In this document: piece by piece, positions 1-10,599 of the stretch
Layout of the letters: each line of letters starts with the position of its first letter
Position numbering within the stretch: the stretch's first letter is position 1
NCBI RefSeq assembly: GCF_021560015.1
Contig: NZ_CP073588.1
Coordinates: 4,520,001-4,584,000, forward strand
Reading direction: 5' to 3'
DNA: 64,000 nucleotides
Origin: Shewanella vesiculosa
GTDB lineage: Bacteria; Pseudomonadota; Gammaproteobacteria; Enterobacterales; Shewanellaceae
The notes under the pieces: model-generated
What the model was told of the DNA's origin: nothing
The model's database searches: none
Seen by the model: only the letters and a program-made list of their open reading frames with translations
Translations under genes and position numbers: made by a program

Positions 1-2395
<2,395 letters not shown>

Positions 2396-2529
2396 TACAA
2401 CCCAGATGGGTTTTACTGATACGACTTAGTATTAGAATAAAGCGCTTAAGCAGTGCGAGAGACTCAATAAAGCAATCAGCTTTCCGAATTATTATTTAAT
2501 GCAATATACTGCGTTAGATAAACAAAATT

Positions 2530-2648
2530 TGTCTGGAAACCATAGAGCTGTGGCACCACCTGATCCCATTCCGAACTCAGAAGTGAAACACAGTATCGCC
2601 GATGGTAGTGTGGGGTCTCCCCATGCGAGAGTAGGTCATTTCCAGGCG
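2530..2648 (+). rRNA. rrf: 5S ribosomal RNA
   Basis: Intact 5S gene of about 119 nt. TGTCTGG at the 5' end pairs with CCAGGC at the 3' end. The conserved CACCTGATCCCATTCCGAAC and the 3' GGTCTCCCCATGCGAGAGTA are both present. It follows the 23S gene on the same strand, so this is the distal end of an rrn operon, and a strong hairpin terminator follows immediately. Confidence 0.95.
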
Positions 2649-2662
2649 CCAAATAAAACAGC

Positions 2663-2695
2663 AAGGCCACTCTAACCGAGTGGCCTTTTTGTTTT
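2663..2695 (+). terminator. rrn operon terminator (type A)
   Basis: AAGGCCACTC pairs with GAGTGGCCTT and is followed by a T-rich tract. It lies 15 nt after the 5S gene. Confidence 0.9.
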
Positions 2696-2792
2696 GTGCC
2701 TTAAACCTAAGCAATTAGTCAGTGTAGCTAGTATGCCCATGCAAGAGTAGGTCATTTTCAGGCACCTAATTGACTTGAAAGAGTCGTGAAAC

Positions 2793-2820
2793 AGCCCGCT
2801 ATTATGTAGCGGGCTTTTTT
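2793..2820 (+). terminator. Terminator-like hairpin (type B, copy 1)
   Basis: AGCCCGCT pairs with AGCGGGCT, followed by T6. It lies between the first and second 5S fragments. Confidence 0.75.
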
Positions 2821-2942
2821 ACGTCTGTAATTTGTGCCTGAAAGCCGTTATTGGGCCTAAGCCATTAACCCGTGTGGATGATATGCCCATGCGAGAGTCG
2901 GTCATTTTCGGGCGCTTAATTGACTTGAAAGAGTCGTTAAAC

Positions 2943-2969
2943 AGCCCGCTATTATGTAGCGGTTTTTTT
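2943..2969 (+). terminator. Terminator-like hairpin (type B, copy 2, weakened)
   Basis: Second copy of the type B hairpin. The right arm has lost two bases (AGCGG then T7), so the stem is shorter and the copy appears to be decaying. Confidence 0.55.
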
Positions 2970-3077
2970 ACGTCTGTAATTTGAGATTTAAAACCGTTCA
3001 TGGGCCTAAACCATTGACCAGTGTGGATGATATGCCCATGTGAGAGTGGGTTATTTCCAGGCGCCAAATAAAACAGC

Positions 3078-3110
3078 AAGGCCACCTTAATCGGGTGGCC
3101 TTTTTGTTTT
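3078..3110 (+). terminator. Terminator-like hairpin (type A, copy 2)
   Basis: AAGGCCACC pairs with GGTGGCCTT, followed by a T-rich tract. Stem changes relative to the first type A copy keep the pairing. Confidence 0.75.
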
Positions 3111-3595
3111 GTGTCTTAAACCTAAGCAATTAGTCAGTGTGGATGATATGCCCATGTCAGAGTGGGTCATTTTCAGGCACCTAATTGACTTAAAATAGTC
3201 GTGAAATGGTCGGCTATTACATAGATAGTTCTTCATTTTGTAGTTAATCGAGATTTTGGTTTATAGGGTATTAATGTGCGTAACACAGTAAAAAATAACT
3301 ATGATCGATATACCCTTGAGAGAGTGGGTCATTTCTAGGCGACTTAATAACTTAAATGAGTGTGAGACAGATCGCCATTATATCGCTAATGTTTTTGCGT
3401 CTATTATTTGATATGTTAAAAAGTGCGAGATCAGCATTAGGTCGATATGTTCCTCATTAATTGATTCATGTATCAATAGAAACAATTACTGTTGTTGTTT
3501 ATGCAGATGTAATACGACTTAATATGCTTTTGACTTGATATTTAATCGATAATACATAGATAATGTCACTCTAATTTGCTCATCTAAGTGCCTCA

Positions 3596-4618
3596 ATGAC
3601 GTCTCAATCTCATCCAGTAAAACAATGGCAACACCATCATCAATTCAGTCATCAGAACTCTGATGGTGAGCGGAATACCCTTTACGTACTTATTTTAACC
3701 ATTATTACTATGTTAGCTGAGATTATTGCCGGCTCCATTTATGGTTCAATGGCATTATTGGCTGATGGTTGGCATATGGGTACACATGCTGCAGCATTTA
3801 TGATTACTTTATTTGCCTATCGATATTCCCGCAAAAATGCTGATAACCCCCAGTTTTCTTTCGGTACCGGTAAAGTTAGTGTTCTGGGGGGCTTCACCAG
3901 TGCCATCGCTTTAGGTATGGTTGCATTGATAATGTTAGTTGAGTCATTAGTCAGAATTATCAATCCAGAACAAATCTATTTTAACCAAGCTATCTTTGTT
4001 GCTTTTATCGGTCTCACAGTCAATATTGTTAGTGTATTTTTATTGAAAGATCATCATAGTCATGATCATCATCACGCTGAGCATGAGCATGAGCATGAGC
4101 ATGAGCATGAGCATGAGCATGAGCATGAGCATGAGCATGAGCATGAGCATGAGCCAGTACATCATCATGATCATAATTTAAGAGCTGCTTATTTCCATGT
4201 GCTTGCAGATGCCTTAACGTCTGTTTTAGCCATTGTGGCGTTAGTCTTTGGTAAATATATGGGACTGACATTCCTCGATCCTGTTATGGGTATAGTTGGC
4301 GCAGTGATTATTACACGTTGGGCATGGGGGTTAATGAAGCAAACGAGTCCAATCTTGCTTGATAATTCAATCGGGTTGGACAAGAAGTCGCGAATAAAAC
4401 ACTTCCTCGAGCATGATGGCGTTATTGTTACTGATCTTCATATTTGGAAGGTAAGCGCTGAACATTATGCTGCGATTGTCTCGTTACTAGTCCATAGTGA
4501 CATTGATGCTGTGCAATTAAAGCAACAACTTGAAAGTAAGTTTTCACAACTTAGCCATATCACAATCGAAATTAGTCAATGTCCACTGGCATCCTGTAAA
4601 AGCATAAGCTACTCATAA
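3596..4618 (+). CDS. dmeF: CDF-family Co/Ni (or Zn/Cd) efflux transporter, DmeF-like
   Basis: Inner-membrane cation diffusion facilitator exporting divalent metal by proton antiport; 340 aa. The start (W-Q-H-H-H-Q-F near residue 11) and the WHMGTH motif match the DmeF branch. Two metal-site motifs are visible: ADGWHMGTH near residues 56-64 in helix 2, and HVLAD near 201-205 in helix 5. Between helices 4 and 5 is a very long His-rich loop: HDHHH, then twelve His-Glu pairs (residues 163-186), then HHHDH. The pairs are encoded by 12 perfect CATGAG hexamers, so copy number can change in frame. No regulator (such as RcnR) lies beside it. The exact metal is not decided by the sequence. Confidence 0.88.
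   Translation: MTSQSHPVKQWQHHHQFSHQNSDGERNTLYVLILTIITMLAEIIAGSIYGSMALLADGWHMGTHAAAFMITLFAYRYSRKNADNPQFSFGTGKVSVLGGFTSAIALGMVALIMLVESLVRIINPEQIYFNQAIFVAFIGLTVNIVSVFLLKDHHSHDHHHAEHEHEHEHEHEHEHEHEHEHEHEHEPVHHHDHNLRAAYFHVLADALTSVLAIVALVFGKYMGLTFLDPVMGIVGAVIITRWAWGLMKQTSPILLDNSIGLDKKSRIKHFLEHDGVIVTDLHIWKVSAEHYAAIVSLLVHSDIDAVQLKQQLESKFSQLSHITIEISQCPLASCKSISYS
4082..4153 (+). repeat. (CATGAG)12 perfect hexanucleotide repeat inside dmeF
   Basis: Seventy-two bases of uninterrupted CATGAG, encoding His-Glu pairs in the metal-binding loop. Gain or loss of units keeps the frame and changes only loop length. Confidence 0.97.
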
Positions 4619-4681
4619 ATGCCTTTGAACGGCTCACTTGTGTGAAAAAACTGCAATTGAGCACTTTATTTGAAAAAGTAC

Positions 4682-4710
4682 TTTACCTTTGGAAGGGGGT
4701 TTAGCATAAT
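4682..4710 (+). promoter_or_regulatory. Promoter of tRNA-Trp
   Basis: -35 TTTACC and -10 CATAAT are spaced by 17 nt, followed by GCCCC, a GC-rich discriminator typical of stringently controlled stable-RNA promoters. The tRNA begins 14 nt after the -10 box. Confidence 0.65.
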
Positions 4711-4723
4711 GCCCCTCGTCAAC

Positions 4724-4800
4724 AGGGGTGTAGTTCCAATTGGTAGAACAGCGGTCTCCAAAACCGATGGTTGCGGGTTCGAGTCCTGCCACCCCTGCCA
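4724..4800 (+). tRNA. tRNA-Trp (anticodon CCA)
   Basis: Full cloverleaf of 77 nt with encoded CCA. The acceptor AGGGGTG pairs with CACCCCT, the anticodon loop is CTCCAAA, and the T-loop is TTCGAGT. The first anticodon-stem pair (27-43) is G/A. It has its own promoter and terminator. E. coli also keeps a tRNA-Trp distal to one rrn operon, but here dmeF and the 5S relics intervene. Confidence 0.95.
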
Positions 4801-4808
4801 AATTTAGA

Positions 4809-4842
4809 AGGCCTAGCAGAAATGCTAGGCCTTTGTCTTTTC
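4809..4842 (+). terminator. Terminator of tRNA-Trp
   Basis: AAGGCCTAGCA pairs with TGCTAGGCCTT around a GAAA loop, followed by a T-rich tract. Confidence 0.88.
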
Positions 4843-4877
4843 GGTTGTTAATTTTTTCTGGCAAATCCGCACTCTGA

Positions 4878-5582
4878 TTTCAGTCTGAAATCGATGCGAT
4901 CGAATCCCTGCGTGACCAAAACTGTGATGCTATTATTCTCCACAGCGAATATTCGGATGAGTCGACTTTAATAGGCCTTACTGAACAAATCCCCGGGCTT
5001 GTGATCATCAACCGTTTTATCCCTAAAATTGCCGATCGCTGCGTTTGGCTCGACAATGTAACCAGTGCCCAAGAGGCGACTAACTACTTACTCGACCGCG
5101 GCCATCAAGATTTTGCGGTGATCACCAGTATTTACCAAAACCGCGATCCTGCGTCACGCATATTAGGGGTACGCCAAGCTCTGCTGTTGCGGGATATGAA
5201 GTTGCCCTTGGATGCCATTGAAGAGTCTACCGCGAATATGGAAGGTGGCGAAGCCGCTGTACAAGCCTTACTCGCAAGAGGCACACCATTCACGGCCATC
5301 TTAGCTTATAATGACTTAATGGCGATTGGCGCGATTCATGCGTTATTTGCGGCGGGAATTCGGGTGCCTGAAGATGTCTCTGTGATTGGTTTTGATGACT
5401 TATCGATTGCCCGTGCTTGCCGTCCTAGATTGACGACCATGCATTACCCGATTGAGGAAATGGCCAATTATGCTACAGATTTAGCGATTAAGTTAGCGTC
5501 AAATGCTACGCCTGAGTCCCGTAATACTCACCTTTTTTTGTCCAACTTAGTCGAGCGAGACTCAGTTGCAGCCTTAGTTTAA
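4878..5582 (+). pseudogene. 5'-truncated LacI/GalR-family regulator
   Basis: About 234 codons of a LacI-type sugar-binding domain, against roughly 330-340 aa for the family. The helix-turn-helix and the start of the effector domain are missing. The frame opens directly after a TGA at 4875 and reads FQSEIDAIESLRDQNCDAII before the first ATG at 5001. Family signatures remain: AYNDLMAIGAIHAL and VIGFDDLSIARACRPRLTT in the C-terminal lobe. Homology begins about 35 nt after the tRNA-Trp terminator, so the gene was probably cut by a deletion or insertion at the tRNA. It cannot bind DNA as a normal repressor. Codon use looks richer in G+C than nearby genes. Confidence 0.85.
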
Positions 5583-5610
5583 ACACGTCCTCGCTATCTT
5601 GTTGATGGTG

Positions 5611-5655
5611 GAGTCAGGCTCGAATCCTCGTTCACAAGGTGGAACGACCTGACTC
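5611..5655. repeat. Nested inverted repeat
   Basis: Outer arms GAGTCAGG and CCTGACTC enclose inner arms TCGTTC and GAACGA. No T tract follows, so it is a poor intrinsic terminator. Function unknown; it lies between the truncated regulator and the small His/Cys-rich gene. Confidence 0.5.
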
Positions 5656-5823
5656 TATGATGTTCGTGATGAGGTACTTAGAGTGATTTTCCTCCAACAA
5701 ACCCCTTCAACAAACTGTCAAATCCCGCTTGTAACATTTAAGCTGCGACTTAGGTAAATTGGTTTGCAACTTTAGTTGTGTTTAACATACAATCGCCAGC
5801 CAAATGAGTTGAGGAAGTATGGT

Positions 5824-6114
5824 TTGAATAGTGTGATGCAAACAAGACGCACCCTAGCAATATGGCTTGCCGCCATGTTGGTGCTTTTGTCTGTGGCCAT
5901 TGCTGTTCACAGTATTGCCCATGCCAATGAAGATCCTAAGTCTCATTGTTCGCTGTGCTTACATCAGCATCAGTTGCAACATGCGATAACCAGTACGCCC
6001 TTTCATTTTCAATTGGCTCAGCAGAGTTATATCTCGGTTGAGTTCCAAGCCATTTCCTTTAAACGACCTTTTAGTCGTTTCTTCAATAGTCGTGCTCCGC
6101 CCATAACAGCATAA
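5824..6114 (+). CDS. Small exported His/Cys-rich protein, DUF2946-like
   Basis: About 96 aa. A single hydrophobic segment (LAIWLAAMLVLLSVAIAVHS) is followed by AHANEDPKSHCSLCLHQHQ, a C-x2-C pair surrounded by histidines that suggests metal binding in the periplasm. The body ends FNSRAPP, as in DUF2946-like proteins often found before TonB receptors. Start: TTG at 5824 has a good Shine-Dalgarno (GAGGAAG at 5811-5817). ATG at 5836 is the alternative and has no clear site. It lies 85 nt upstream of the TonB receptor on the same strand, so a shared role in metal or metallophore uptake is inferred, not shown. Confidence 0.6.
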   Translation: MNSVMQTRRTLAIWLAAMLVLLSVAIAVHSIAHANEDPKSHCSLCLHQHQLQHAITSTPFHFQLAQQSYISVEFQAISFKRPFSRFFNSRAPPITA

Positions 6115-6199
6115 GTTACTTTTTATTAGATATATCTTAATTAACTTTGAGCGTCTTGGCTTAGCTAAGACGTCGATGCTGTTTATTTTCGGAGTGAAA

Positions 6200-8360
6200 A
6201 TGACCTCTTTTTATATTCCCAAGCGCGCTGCGCTGTTGCTGGGCGCCTTGTTTGTGCTCAATCCTATTTCAATGCTGCTGGCCGCAGAAGACCGTCAAGT
6301 GAGTGACACTGCTCAAGATACAGCTCTTGGCACTGAGATTGAGCGTTTAAGTATCCACTATCGCCAAGCCTATCGTGGCAATGTTTCTGCAACTGAACTT
6401 CCGCAAGCGATAAGTGTGTTAGACGAGCAATTGATGAAAGATGCGGGACTGACAAGGTTTCAAGATGTGCTGGATTATTCCGCCAGTGTGGCGCGGCAAA
6501 ACAATGGTGGCGGTTTGTGGGATAGCTTTTCCCTGCGCGGCTTTCCGGGTAATGAAAACATGCCATCGGGCTATTTAATTAATGGCTTTAATGGTGGCCG
6601 AGGTTTTAGTGGTCATAGGGATTTATCAAATGTGGCCTATGTCGAGATCTTAAAAGGTCCTGGTTCGGCGCTTTATGGTCGCTCGGAACCCGGTGGTACA
6701 GTCAATATTGTGACTAAGAAACCTCAGTATCAAACCAGTGGTTATGTAAAAGCATCTGCGGGAAGTTTCGATCAATATCGATTAGAGGGGGATGTGACTT
6801 CCGGCTTGACCGACAATGTGGCATTTCGGATTAACGGTGCGTGGCAGGAACACGATAGTTTTCGCGATTATGTGTTCAGCGATAAAAAAATCATCACGCC
6901 GTCTGTGCGTTGGCAGATTTCTGATAAAGCCTCGCTACTCTATGAAATGGAATATCTCAAACAGGAACAGCTATTCGATCGCGGCATTATTGTGCTCAAC
7001 AACGATATCAATACTGTGCCACGCTCACGTTATTTAGGTGAACCTAATGATGGCGCAACTGTGGTCAATGCCACTGGGCACCAGCTGACCTATGACTATC
7101 AATTAAATGATGATTGGTCACTCACCGCGGGCTATAACTATCGCGATTCTAGCTTGAAGGGCTTTTCCTCTGATGCTGAGTTAGCAGCGGGCAGACAATC
7201 GCTATTTGATGATGGCCGCACGCTCACCCGGCAGCATAGATACCGAGATTATGCATCCGAGGATAACTCGCTACGTCTAGAGTTAAGTGGTCATGTGGAT
7301 AGCGGTTTTATTCGCCACAATTTACTGCTCGGAGCTGACGCCTATCACTACGATTTGAAGACGGGACTGTACCGCTACCGAGGCCGAAAAGGTGAATATG
7401 CTATCGATATTTTTGATCCTCAATATGGCGGGACTCAACCCGAGGTCAGTTTGTTGTATGAGGATAATGAAACCCAAAAGGCATGGGGGGACTTATCTGC
7501 AAGATCAAATGGATTTAACTGAGAAATGGAAGCTGCATTTAGGGCTGAGATTCGACCGTTATCAGCAAGATATCGGTGAAGTTGTCAATGATACATTATC
7601 TAAGCAAACTGAAAGTCGAGTTAGCCCAAAAGTGGGTTTAGTATATTTATGGTCTGATGAATTAAGTTTTTATTCCTCCTATTCTGAAGGCTTTTTACCG
7701 CTTTCTGGAACCGACTACACGGGTAAGCCTTTCGAAGCTGAAGAGAGTCAGTCGCTTGAGCTAGGAATGAAGTTTAATCTTACTTGGCTAAATGATCTGG
7801 TGGTGAATGGCAGCTTGGCGGTGTTCGATGCGCAAAAGAGCAATATTTTGACCTCAGATCCTGTCAATGTTGGCTTTGCAGCCACCTTAGGGGAGGCAAA
7901 AAGTAGCGGCGTTGAACTTGATATCGCTGCCGAGTTGACGGACTCTTTACAGGCTAAATTATCCTACGCTTATTTGAATACACGTACCGCCAATGACAGT
8001 TTGAATCCAGACTGGGGCGAACTTATTCCTGCAGGCAGTCCTCTGGTCAATGTGCCAAAACATACGGCGAGTTTGCTACTAAAGCAGGATCTGAGCGGAT
8101 TATCTATTGATGGTCACTTAGGTTTGAGCTGGCGCTATATTGACTCACGCCTTGGTGATTCCGCCGATCCCAGTTTTCAATTACCTGCTTATCAGCTGCT
8201 TGGGTTATTTATCAATACGCACCTGAGCGATAATCTAAACCTTGGGGTGAATTTGGATAACGTACTGGATGAGCATTATATCGCCAACAGTTATTCAGCA
8301 CTTTGGGCTGTACCGGGTGAGCCACGTAGCATTAAGGTGAGTGTCAATTATGAATTCTAA
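6200..8360 (+). pseudogene. TonB-dependent siderophore receptor, frameshifted
   Basis: Outer-membrane receptor; the reconstructed product is 719 aa, normal for the family. ATG 6200 follows GGAG and begins a signal peptide (MTSFYIPKRAALLLGALF). The plug domain is clear: SFSLRGFPGNENMPSGYLING and VEILKGPGSALYGRSEPGG, then a beta-barrel ending in LNLGVNLDNVLDEHYIANS and a C-terminal VSVNYEF. The frame breaks at GCATGGGGGGACT: six Gs at 7485-7490 where five would join ...ETQKAWG to TYLQDQMDL. Total length fits exactly one extra base. Either a true loss of function, a reversible G-tract switch, or a sequencing error. Its stop overlaps the next gene's start. No convincing Fur box was seen upstream. 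Confidence 0.85.
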
Positions 8361-9606
8361 TATCAGTTCGAATCCTTCGTTGTCAGCCAATATTGCGAAA
8401 CAAGCATCGAGTCCAACGCTTGGCCGAAGCCGTATCAATAGTATCGATATGATGCGCGGTACAGTGATGTTGATCATGTTGCTCGATCATGCACGGGAGC
8501 GGTTTTTCTTTCATATGCAGGTGAGCGATCCTATGGATTTGAGTTCGACCTCTTGGGGGCTTTTTTTGAGTCGCTTTGCCGCCCATTTTTGTGCGCCGGT
8601 TTTTGTGTTCTTAACCGGGGTTTCTGCATGGCTTTATGCCAATCGTAGCCATGGCGAGCCACGTTCAACACGTATATTTTTGATTAAACGCGGACTGTTT
8701 TTAATCGCGCTGGAAATTTTAGTGATTAACTTCTCTAACCTCTCTTGGATGGTCAGCTATTACACCCTCTGGTTACAAGTGATTTGGGTGATTGGTCTGA
8801 GTATGCTAGCGCTCGCTGCGCTGATAAAACTGCCTAGACCTTGGATGGCTGTTTTAGGTTTAGCGATTGTTTTTGGCCATAATCTATTGACGCCTATTGG
8901 CTTTCAACCCAATGAGTGGGCTTATAGTCTGTGGACCATATTGCACGATCGCGGCTATCTCATCAGCGAAGGTGCGCTTAGGGTTAAGGTGAGTTATCCC
9001 GTGCTACCTTGGATTGGGGTGATTTTACTGGGCTATGTGGCTGGGCCAATTTTCAGTCAAAAATCCAATGGTAACCCGCTTGAAGCCTCGCAGCGCCAGC
9101 AAACACTGTTGAAGTTAGGAATAAGCTGCTGGGTACTTTTTGCCGTACTACGCGGGTTTAACCTTTATGGTGAAACCTTGCCTTGGCAGGCGGGATCGAA
9201 TTTTGGTGAAACCTTAATGTCGGTCGTTAACTTAACCAAATACCCGCCATCATTAAGCTTTTTACTGGTGACCTTAGGCGGGATGTTTTTCTGCTTAGTC
9301 GCGTTTGAGCGGCACTTTGCATCAGACGGGAAAGCTGATGGGAGTTTAGCGCGAGTCGGCCATTGGTTGTCTGTGTTTGGCTCAGTACCGATGTTTTTTT
9401 ATATCTTGCATTTGTACGTGCTGTTATTGCTTTATACCTTAGCGAAATTCACCTTTGGTGCTAATCATGGTGAATTTTATGGAGTCAATAGTATCGGCTG
9501 GGTTTGGTTGATTGCAGCTTTGTTAGCCGTCGGACTCTATTATCCTGTTAAACGGTTTAGCCAGTATAAAAAAAATAGCACTCAGGCTTGGATAAAGTAC
9601 CTCTAA
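8350..9606 (+). CDS. DUF1624 family membrane protein (heparan-alpha-glucosaminide N-acetyltransferase-like)
   Basis: About 418 aa with roughly ten membrane helices. The N-terminal signature SRINSIDMMRGTVMLIMLLD, then H-A-R-E-R, is typical of the DUF1624/YeiB-type transmembrane acyltransferase group, whose animal member acetylates glucosamine using cytosolic acetyl-CoA. The bacterial substrate is unknown. ATG 8350 lies inside the last codons of the TonB receptor gene (11-nt overlap), implying co-transcription and translational coupling; a GTG three codons earlier is also possible. The pairing with a siderophore receptor raises the possibility of ligand or envelope acylation, which is inference only. 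A strong terminator follows. Confidence 0.75.
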   Translation: MNSNISSNPSLSANIAKQASSPTLGRSRINSIDMMRGTVMLIMLLDHARERFFFHMQVSDPMDLSSTSWGLFLSRFAAHFCAPVFVFLTGVSAWLYANRSHGEPRSTRIFLIKRGLFLIALEILVINFSNLSWMVSYYTLWLQVIWVIGLSMLALAALIKLPRPWMAVLGLAIVFGHNLLTPIGFQPNEWAYSLWTILHDRGYLISEGALRVKVSYPVLPWIGVILLGYVAGPIFSQKSNGNPLEASQRQQTLLKLGISCWVLFAVLRGFNLYGETLPWQAGSNFGETLMSVVNLTKYPPSLSFLLVTLGGMFFCLVAFERHFASDGKADGSLARVGHWLSVFGSVPMFFYILHLYVLLLLYTLAKFTFGANHGEFYGVNSIGWVWLIAALLAVGLYYPVKRFSQYKKNSTQAWIKYL

Positions 9607-9647
9607 GCCTAAGTGCTTCTAAACCTGAGTGATGTTGTTTTAAAGGC

Positions 9648-9685
9648 AAAAGTCGCCAAGCAGTCATGTTTGGCGACTTTTTGTT
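9648..9685 (+). terminator. Terminator after the receptor/DUF1624 operon
   Basis: AAAGTCGCCAA pairs with TTGGCGACTTT, followed by a T-rich run (TTTTTGTTTTG). Confidence 0.9.
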
Positions 9686-9719
9686 TTGGTTAGCACAATA
9701 ATCCATTTAGCCAATTATT

Positions 9720-10007
9720 TTATGAATAAGCTATGCTGTATTCAGGCATTTTTTCATCTAGCTGAATACCTTGGATAAGCAGTTTCGCAGTCGTTTCATC
9801 ATTGGCTCGATTTACCTGTGAAAACTGTGTGTCTTAAGATACAGGCTGTCGGTCAATGCTTGGTTAAGACTCGCGGTGATTTCACCTCTGTTGGCTTGAT
9901 AGCTAAGTTAATCATGGCGTCATCCTGCTGTTGTTTTGCTAGAGTGTTCAGTCTAATCTTATGATATTCAATGTGAAATGAGTTAAGTCCATTGGTATTT
10001 AAAGGTT
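9720..10007 (-). pseudogene. Decayed reverse-strand gene remnant, unidentified
   Basis: No intact gene lies in 9607-10145, but the minus strand carries three consecutive protein-like segments in shifting frames: TNGLNSFHIEYHKIRLNTLA continuing KQQQDDAMINLAIK (~10007 to 9896), NRGEITASLNQALTDSLYLK (~9896 to 9838), and RANDETTAKLLIQGIQLDEK continuing MPEYSIAYS and a stop (~9811 to 9720). They join into one alpha-helical-looking C-terminal piece of about 90 residues if two small indels are allowed. The N-terminus was not found. I do not recognise the family. Confidence 0.5.
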
Positions 10008-10145
10008 ATATTCCAGAAACTATCTATCCTATAATCGGCTTGATACCATCTCCTTTAGCCGTGTTGCACTAACAATAACGTGCTAAAACTGCTATTCTAG
10101 CGGCATATTGTGAGTCGATAATTTAATTGAATAAAACTGACCCTA

Positions 10146-10511
10146 ATGAATAAATCAGCCTATTTAACTGCCATGAATGTGACCACTTGGCGAGTGCGCG
10201 ATACTAAGGTAAAACCTTATTTAGTGATTTGGGATGAAAACGGTGAGTTACCTGAAGCTGAGCCGCTTATCGACGCCGTGCTTAAGCTTATCGATGTAAA
10301 ACGCGAAGAGTGTGACTTTGACTGTGAGCCTCATACGGGTAAACAGATTGTTTGGGATTTACGTCGTCATAAAGTCAGACCACGCACTGCATGGCTTCTA
10401 TCAGAACCTTTAGCTGATTTATTGGTGGGTTGGCAGGCTAAAAGCGCCCTTTGGCAGCAGATTTACCAATGGCGCGAGCAAGTCAGCGGCCAAGCTAGGG
10501 GCAAGTCATAA
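10146..10511 (+). CDS. holD: DNA polymerase III psi subunit
   Basis: Psi subunit of the clamp loader; it links chi and single-strand-binding protein to gamma/tau. 121 aa, a little shorter than the 137 aa of E. coli. The psi family is poorly conserved; the best markers here are the N-terminal MNVTTWRVRD (chi-binding region in E. coli) and the C-terminal SALWQQIYQW, close to ALWQQI in E. coli HolD. Position directly before rimI matches the E. coli holD-rimI pair. ATG 10173 is an alternative start nine codons in. Confidence 0.75.
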   Translation: MNKSAYLTAMNVTTWRVRDTKVKPYLVIWDENGELPEAEPLIDAVLKLIDVKREECDFDCEPHTGKQIVWDLRRHKVRPRTAWLLSEPLADLLVGWQAKSALWQQIYQWREQVSGQARGKS

Positions 10512-10599
10512 CTCAAATCTCATCAATCAGACTGAACTCAGTTTTTAACAAACCTTTGCTTGTGAACAGATTAATCACACATTTTTGGGAATATATGCT

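Larger units (their letters stand above)
2650..3342 (+). repeat. Degenerate tandem array of 5S 3'-end fragments and terminators
   Basis: After the intact 5S gene the last ~40-45 nt of 5S (core ATGCCCATG.GAGAGT.GGTCATTT) recur five times, near 2721-2766, 2871-2914, 3020-3065, 3136-3181 and 3301-3342. Each copy lacks the 5' two thirds of 5S and decays with distance. Two kinds of unit separate them: type A, with the AAGGCCAC hairpin and a tail reading CTTAAACCTAAGCAATTAGT, and type B, with an AGCCCGCT/AGCGGGCT hairpin. The order is A-B-B-A-B(decayed). Seen directly. The likely origin is repeated duplication or gene conversion between the 3' ends of rrn operons, which is inference. Confidence 0.85.

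Noticed and set aside
2476..3085. Reverse-strand frames starting MALLFYLAPGN over the 5S gene and its relics
   Set aside because: They arise because the type A terminator and 5S 3' end recur; they are antisense to rRNA.
2700..3342. Regularly spaced repeats suggesting a CRISPR array
   Set aside because: The repeats are 5S fragments with terminators between them; unit types alternate, repeats are degenerate, and no cas genes are present.
4029..4383. Reverse-strand frames over dmeF, including a run of His-Ala pairs
   Set aside because: Antisense product of the CATGAG repeat; no start signal and it conflicts with a clear transporter gene.
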